30,351 bases of DNA, from assembly GCA_019634245.1 (NCBI GenBank), contig JAHQVR010000209.1, positions 1 to 30,351 of the forward strand. Reading direction: 5' to 3'. How positions within the stretch are numbered: position 1 is the first letter of the stretch; each line of letters begins with the position of its first letter. Below the pieces are notes generated by a model. The model was not told where the DNA came from, searched no databases, and worked only from the letters and a program-made list of their open reading frames with translations. This document shows, one piece after another, positions 24,261 through 30,351 of the stretch. Both the position numbers and the translations under genes were made by a program. The DNA comes from Gammaproteobacteria bacterium (GTDB taxonomy: Bacteria; Pseudomonadota; Gammaproteobacteria; Granulosicoccales; Granulosicoccaceae).

Positions 24261-24783
24261 TCGTCTATTTTCTGCTGAGGTGGGTTGTGGATTTTAACTG
24301 TCCATGTCGGACATAATCGGCAATGAAGATTTGTTAAGTCGAGACATTGATGAGCATAGATCATAATCCAGTCAACACAAATTAATACATTGAGTAACAA
24401 CGGTTTAGCGCTGGAGTTATTGGGCTGCGACAATCTGAATACATGGTGGACGAAAATTGAGAGTAGGCGACTGGGAATACAAGAGCCCAGTCGTTTTAAT
24501 GTTCTGCACTGTCTAACAAGTTTTCAAGGGCGATTGTAGTGAGACAATGAGTGGATGGAGCGACTGATTTCAGTGGGAAATTGGTGATTGTTGCACACCG
24601 CCAGTCGACCAACCACCTGCATCATCAACAGGTGTGTTCCCCGGTATTTGGTGCCAGATTCGCACAAACGGTAGAATTCACAGATTTTTTGGCGACCAAG
24701 TCAAATTAATATCGGCTGAATCTATTTCATTCGGCAACGACTTTGCCGCCATTGTATTTAGCAGTGGAGAATCACGGAAGATT
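24261..24783. other. 523-base noncoding region between divergent polysaccharide and c-di-GMP genes
   Basis: No convincing gene is seen on either strand. It holds a TGTCC-5-GGACA inverted repeat near the WecG-like start (24299-24313), a strong plus-strand hairpin with TTTT (24468-24497), and a CACCTG/CAGGTG hairpin of six pairs around 24623-24643. A plus-strand open frame from 24634 runs into the GGDEF-EAL gene but its first 50 residues lack domain character. The long leader and hairpins could carry a regulatory RNA; I recognise no known riboswitch core. Confidence 0.5.
24468..24497 (+). terminator. intrinsic-terminator-like hairpin in the leader region
   Basis: CGACTGGG (24468-24475) pairs perfectly with CCCAGTCG (24486-24493), with a 10-base loop, followed by TTTTAA. 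There is no gene on the plus strand upstream for it to terminate, so it may end a small RNA or attenuate a long leader of the GGDEF-EAL gene. Confidence 0.55.
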
Positions 24784-27303
24784 ATGAACCTTAAAGGAAA
24801 GGTGCTACTGGGGGTGGTGCCTGTTATTGCCCTTTCGACGATGTGTCTCGGCTATGTCACCTACGCTAAATTAGGTAACGAAAGAGAGCACGAAATCGTC
24901 AGAGAAATGCAGCTCTCGAAAGACCAAGCAGCCTTGCGGGTCATGTCTTTTTTAGAGAGATTTGAGACCAAAACAGCGCTGCTCTCCGAGGCCAAAGAAG
25001 TTCAGCGACCGTTGACTGAGGGCCTAGCCTTCTCAACAAAAATTCCAAAAGTTCAGGCAGCCAGAACGTTTATTGCCAGTTTCCAAAGGCAATTTCCAGA
25101 ATTTCTAAGTGTGCAAATTTTCCAGACCTCCGAAAAAGGTGGATGTGTCGAGCCAGCGATGAAGCTTGGTGAGGGCTCGCACCCTGGCATAAGCAAACTC
25201 TGTGAAGATTTGTTAGAGAGTGGCGAGTCACGTGTAGGAGCTTTTCTCTTCGATCAGCAAATCGAATCTTCGTTTTTAGTACTTGGACAGACGATTGAAA
25301 ATTCAAGCTTGGCCAAAGGCTCACCGAGTGAGCAATCCTCACCGTCTGATCTTTTACTCGTCACCATCGATACTCAGCACTTGGACAGAGATTTTTCACA
25401 GCTTCAAGTTAGTAGCCGGGGTAGGCTATTTTTTGTCGATGATCTTGGTCAACAATTATTTACCATTGATAAATCTCAGATTGGTAAGAAGATTGAGTCT
25501 GCAGACATATTACTAAAACAGCCCCCAAAGCAGCATTTTTCTCACAACATGCACGACGCTAATCACGGAATGATTATGGTGCCGGACTTTGAAGGATCCA
25601 AGGCCCTTGCACACACCGAAAATTTACGATTTAACCTTAACTTTACTGGTGTACTTCCTCACGAAGTATTCAAAGTTGCGCACCAGGAAATTGCACCGAT
25701 GGTTTTAGCAATAACCTTGTCTGCTATGTTCATTACTTCAGCGATATTGTGGATTCTAATCAACCGAATGATCCTTTCACCCATTGGTCAACTACAAATC
25801 GCTGCCAAGTCTATTGGTAATGGGGAATCGATTGAACAGGTGTCTGTGATCCGGAAGGACGAAATAGGATTGCTTCAAGCGTCCTTTTATGAGATGAGTG
25901 AGAAGCTGAATGCATCGATTGCTGAGATTACCCACTCGCATCAAAAAATTGAACAGCTTGCCTATGTGGATAGCTTAACTGGGCTAGCTAATCGAAGATG
26001 CTTTCTCGAAAAGCTGGACGAGGTAATCGAACGCGATAACGAGTCCAATTCACAATCGCAAATAGCGGTTTTCTTTATCGATGTGGATGATTTCAAAAGG
26101 ATCAATGATTTACTTGGACATGAGTGCGGTGATGCGTTTATTTCTCAAGTCGGAAAAAGGCTTTCAAGCACCATCGATGAGATTTCTGCAGAGAAAGATT
26201 TGAGTTCTTCTAATATAGTCAGCCGCTTCGGAGGGGACGAATTCGTTACATTTATTTCGAACATTCGCGATGAAGAAGAAGTCAACGGAATCGCGTTGGC
26301 ATTGCAGCAATCGTTAAGAGAACCTATCTTGGTTGGCAAGCAGCAGTTTCGGGTAAATATTAGCATTGGCATGGCCATCTATCCGGAGCATGGGCGAAAT
26401 GGTGGAGAAATATTAAAAAGTGCTGATACAGCGATGTACAACATTAAACTCGGCAACAAAAATGGTTATTGCTTGTTTTGTTATGACATGGCAAATGAAG
26501 TCACAGAGAAAGCGCAGCTTGAATATGCCTTAAGAACAGCAATTGATAACAATGAGTTGCATTTAGTGTATCAACCACAGGTCTGCGCCTACACTAATAA
26601 AACTCTCGGCTTGGAGGCTCTACTGCGCTGGACACATCCAGAGAAGGGCAATATTCCTCCTGATGTATTCATTCCCATCGCAGAGGAATTCGGACTGATC
26701 GGCACCATTGGCCACTGGGTTCTAAACGAAGCCTGTCGACAATGGAATATTTGGTCAGATGCGGGTGTGGCGCCTTCCCGTATCGCAGTGAACGTATCAC
26801 AGCGGCAGCTCTCGCAGGCGGATATAACAGATCAGGTGTCTTCGGTCGTTAAAAAATATGAAATGCCTGCACACGTATTGGAACTTGAGATAACTGAGAG
26901 CTGCATTATGGAGGCACCAATGCAAGTGGTCGAGACTATTCAGAATATTCGCGATTTGAATGTCAGAATCGCTCTGGATGATTTTGGCACAGGTTACTCT
27001 TCACTAGCCTCTTTGGCTTCCCTACCCATCGATACCATTAAACTCGATAGAAGTTTTGTAACCAATGTGCACACATTGTCTGGCAACAGCAGTATTGTAT
27101 CTGCCGTGCTCAGTATGGCTCAAGAGCTCAATCTGGAAACTGTAGCCGAAGGGGTTGAAACAGAGTCCGAAAAATACTATTTGCAAGAAAAGAAATGCGA
27201 TGTCCTACAAGGCTATTTACTCTCCCGGCCTATGGATGTTGACAGTGCTCAAGAATGGTTGAGCCAGCAATCTGAACTCGGGAACCATCGAAAATCAGCC
27301 TAA
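24784..27303 (+). CDS. membrane-bound GGDEF-EAL (diguanylate cyclase / phosphodiesterase) sensor protein
   Basis: The protein has 839 residues from ATG 24784 (GGAAG just upstream, and the first membrane helix starts at once); an extension to 24634 looks non-genic. Order of parts: helix about 6-27, periplasmic sensor about 28-300 (Cache-like in size), helix about 303-327, HAMP about 328-380, GGDEF about 392-560, EAL about 575-830. The GGDEF site is intact (RFGGDEF, about 479-485), but no RxxD inhibitory site precedes it. EAL motifs are intact: LGLEALLRW, NVSQRQL, LEITES, DDFGTGYSS, KLDRSFV, AEGVE and LQGYLLSRP. Both synthesis and breakdown of c-di-GMP are therefore possible. It adjoins divergent surface-polysaccharide genes, which c-di-GMP often controls; a direct link is inference. 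Confidence 0.93.
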   Translation: MNLKGKVLLGVVPVIALSTMCLGYVTYAKLGNEREHEIVREMQLSKDQAALRVMSFLERFETKTALLSEAKEVQRPLTEGLAFSTKIPKVQAARTFIASFQRQFPEFLSVQIFQTSEKGGCVEPAMKLGEGSHPGISKLCEDLLESGESRVGAFLFDQQIESSFLVLGQTIENSSLAKGSPSEQSSPSDLLLVTIDTQHLDRDFSQLQVSSRGRLFFVDDLGQQLFTIDKSQIGKKIESADILLKQPPKQHFSHNMHDANHGMIMVPDFEGSKALAHTENLRFNLNFTGVLPHEVFKVAHQEIAPMVLAITLSAMFITSAILWILINRMILSPIGQLQIAAKSIGNGESIEQVSVIRKDEIGLLQASFYEMSEKLNASIAEITHSHQKIEQLAYVDSLTGLANRRCFLEKLDEVIERDNESNSQSQIAVFFIDVDDFKRINDLLGHECGDAFISQVGKRLSSTIDEISAEKDLSSSNIVSRFGGDEFVTFISNIRDEEEVNGIALALQQSLREPILVGKQQFRVNISIGMAIYPEHGRNGGEILKSADTAMYNIKLGNKNGYCLFCYDMANEVTEKAQLEYALRTAIDNNELHLVYQPQVCAYTNKTLGLEALLRWTHPEKGNIPPDVFIPIAEEFGLIGTIGHWVLNEACRQWNIWSDAGVAPSRIAVNVSQRQLSQADITDQVSSVVKKYEMPAHVLELEITESCIMEAPMQVVETIQNIRDLNVRIALDDFGTGYSSLASLASLPIDTIKLDRSFVTNVHTLSGNSSIVSAVLSMAQELNLETVAEGVETESEKYYLQEKKCDVLQGYLLSRPMDVDSAQEWLSQQSELGNHRKSA

Positions 27304-27388
27304 ATTCTTCTCCTCTTACTCGGCGCGTCTTCCACTGTGGGTGAATATGGCAATAGGGTCAACGCCCGTGGAGCTAGATTGACAAGGC

Positions 27389-27436
27389 GAGTATATCTAA
27401 TTCTTGACTGAGTACAGAATTGGAATTAATATACTC
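27389..27436 (+). promoter_or_regulatory. fur-katG promoter flanked by a long inverted repeat
   Basis: TTGACT (27404-27409), 17 bases, TAATAT (27427-27432) make a near-consensus sigma-70 promoter. Arms GAGTATATCTAATTC (27389-27403) and GAATTAATATACTC (27423-27436) are reverse complements except for one extra base, and enclose the -35; the right arm covers the -10. The expected start of transcription is at or within a base or two of the ATG at 27439, so the message may be leaderless. The repeat is a strong candidate for autoregulation by the Fur-family protein. Confidence 0.7.
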
Positions 27437-27438
27437 TA

Positions 27439-27891
27439 ATGAAAACTAGTGAGACTGTTCACACACGGTCGGATATCGCCGAGGCTCTAAAGCTGGCAGG
27501 GCTCCAGGTAACTGCGCAGCGGTTGGCGGTATACCAAGCGGTTGAATCCTCTCCTCATGCAATGGCAGACGATGTCTACCAAACCGTGCAAAACGAGCTT
27601 GGAGTGATCTCGCGGCAGGCGGTCTACGATGCGCTGAATGTGATGTGTGAGCAGGGAATTATTCGTCGAATTCAACCGGCGGGTTCGGCCGCTCGTTACG
27701 AACATCGTATTGACAATCACCATCATCTGGTTTGTCGAGAATGTTCGCAATTGGTGGACATCGATTGTGCTGTGGGTTCGGCACCGTGCTTGGAAGCCCA
27801 GCATGATCACGGTTATCAGATCGACGAAGCCGAGGTAACTTATTGGGGTGTTTGTCCGGCGTGCCAGTCAACCCTTAATGACAACAACTAA
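27439..27891 (+). CDS. Fur-family metalloregulator, PerR/FurA-like, paired with katG
   Basis: The protein has 150 residues. A winged helix occupies about 10-85 (LKLAGLQVTAQRLAVYQAV, then SRQAVYDALNVMCEQGII). The dimerisation domain follows (about 86-145) with the HHH cluster at 94-96 and two CxxC pairs, C99/C102 and C139/C142, for structural zinc. D107 aligns by spacing from the first CxxC with the Asp (D104 in Bacillus PerR) that distinguishes peroxide sensors from iron-sensing Fur, which has Glu there; H40 fits the PerR H37 position. It lies 71 bases before katG on the same strand, the classic furA-katG arrangement, so it probably represses both and is relieved by peroxide. There is no ribosome site before the ATG. 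Confidence 0.9.
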   Translation: MKTSETVHTRSDIAEALKLAGLQVTAQRLAVYQAVESSPHAMADDVYQTVQNELGVISRQAVYDALNVMCEQGIIRRIQPAGSAARYEHRIDNHHHLVCRECSQLVDIDCAVGSAPCLEAQHDHGYQIDEAEVTYWGVCPACQSTLNDNN

Positions 27892-27914
27892 AAATCGTAG
27901 CAAGCGATTTCTAA

Positions 27915-30134
<2,220 letters not shown>

Positions 30135-30143
30135 GCTTTGCTC

Positions 30144-30173
30144 ATTGGGCCGCTCGGTAGTGAGCGGCCCAAT
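30144..30173 (+). terminator. strong hairpin after katG
   Basis: ATTGGGCCGCTC (30144-30155) pairs perfectly with GAGCGGCCCAAT (30162-30173) around a 6-base loop, ten bases past the stop. The stem is very stable, but the T-run is missing. It lies between convergent genes and may serve both. Confidence 0.7.
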
Positions 30174-30178
30174 TACCG

Positions 30179-30208
30179 GGTCACTGCCGGTCTGCCGGCA
30201 GATTGACC
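30179..30208. terminator. second hairpin between katG and the convergent gene
   Basis: GGTCA-CTGCCGG (30179-30190) pairs with CCGGCAG (30195-30201) and TGACC (30204-30208), with a TCTG loop and a two-base bulge. Together with the hairpin at 30144-30173 it makes a tandem structure between convergent genes. Confidence 0.5.
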
Positions 30209-30267
30209 GTTCATTCTCTATTGAACTGCCACTAGGCCAATTCACATCTAAATCTGTTTGATAGTCT

Positions 30268-30351
30268 TCAGATCGATTCTAGCCACTTTAGTATTTCTTC
30301 ATTGTGCTCACCTTTTGTGGGAATCTTTGATGATGGTGCGTAGCACGATAC
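30268..30351 (-). CDS. C-terminal fragment, probable CaiB/BaiF family CoA-transferase (start outside window)
   Basis: A minus-strand frame enters from the right edge and ends at TGA (30270-30268), giving 27 residues that include SSKIPTKGEHNEEILKWLES. The P-x-x-GEHNEEIL pattern followed by a short Leu-rich end is characteristic of the C-terminus of family III (CaiB/BaiF, formyl-CoA-transferase type) proteins, where the Gly-x-His-N/T-x-E-I-L segment closes the chain. These enzymes move CoA between organic acids in the cytoplasm. The call rests on this short motif only. It is convergent with katG. Confidence 0.5.
   Translation of the reverse strand, partial: VSCYAPSSKIPTKGEHNEEILKWLESI

Noticed and set aside
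24140..24433. Minus-strand open frame of 97 codons at the start of the WecG-like gene
   Set aside because: It overlaps the well-supported glycosyltransferase in another frame and shows no recognisable domain.
24634..24783. In-frame 50-residue N-terminal extension of the GGDEF-EAL protein
   Set aside because: The first membrane helix and ribosome site fit ATG 24784; the extension has no domain character.
24261..24783. c-di-GMP riboswitch in the leader of the GGDEF-EAL gene
   Set aside because: I looked for the conserved GEMM-type core and could not find it; only simple hairpins are seen.

Overview
This window looks like a chromosomal segment of a Gram-negative, probably marine, proteobacterium, most likely a gammaproteobacterium. 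That is an inference from gene content: signal-peptide binding proteins without a lipobox, a TAXI-type TRAP transporter, alginate catabolism, and a Fur-family gene next to katG. No rRNA, tRNA, IS element or CRISPR array is visible. Both ends cut genes. The left edge holds the last 37 residues of what looks like an Fe(III) ABC-transporter binding protein. The right edge holds the last 27 residues of a probable CaiB/BaiF CoA-transferase on the minus strand.

Positions 380-1921 encode a fusion of two CDGSH iron-sulfur motifs with an FMN-binding glutamate-synthase domain. Positions 2116-13742 form a coherent alginate-oligosaccharide utilisation locus. A six-gene minus-strand operon runs from right to left: ABC ATPase, two permeases, a periplasmic binding protein with an AlgQ-like calcium loop, a cytoplasmic PL15 exo-alginate lyase, and an SDR reductase. 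It is flanked by kdgF (plus strand). A divergent plus-strand set carries a GntR/FCD regulator, ManD-type mannonate dehydratase and a MATE exporter. The predicted flow is: oligo-alginate enters by the ABC importer, PL15 releases unsaturated uronate, KdgF opens the ring to DEH, the SDR reduces DEH to KDG, and ManD feeds mannonate into the same KDG pool. The shared intergenic region at 10236-10365 has a perfect 14-bp palindrome, a good operator candidate for the GntR protein. No secreted lyase, outer-membrane porin, KDG kinase or aldolase is in the window.

Positions 13929-20882 hold a set of catabolic or transport genes of unknown substrate: a Gfo/Idh/MocA oxidoreductase with a Ser/Thr-rich insertion, a cupin, a TAXI TRAP transporter (binding protein plus fused permease), an NMT1-like binding-protein fold without a signal peptide, and a glutathione transferase. 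The TRAP promoter has two identical TATCGATAT sites 30 bp apart.

Positions 21109-24260 are a three-gene surface-polysaccharide set read on the minus strand: a WecG/TagA glycosyltransferase, a homologue of UDP-sulfoquinovose synthase (SQD1/SqdB), and a short initiating sugar-phosphate transferase. This suggests a sulfonated sugar in a cell-surface glycan. After a 523-base noncoding stretch comes a membrane GGDEF-EAL protein with both active-site motif sets intact. The window closes with a PerR-like Fur-family regulator and katG. The Fur-family gene appears to be transcribed from a strong promoter whose expected start coincides with the ATG, and that promoter is bracketed by a long inverted repeat.
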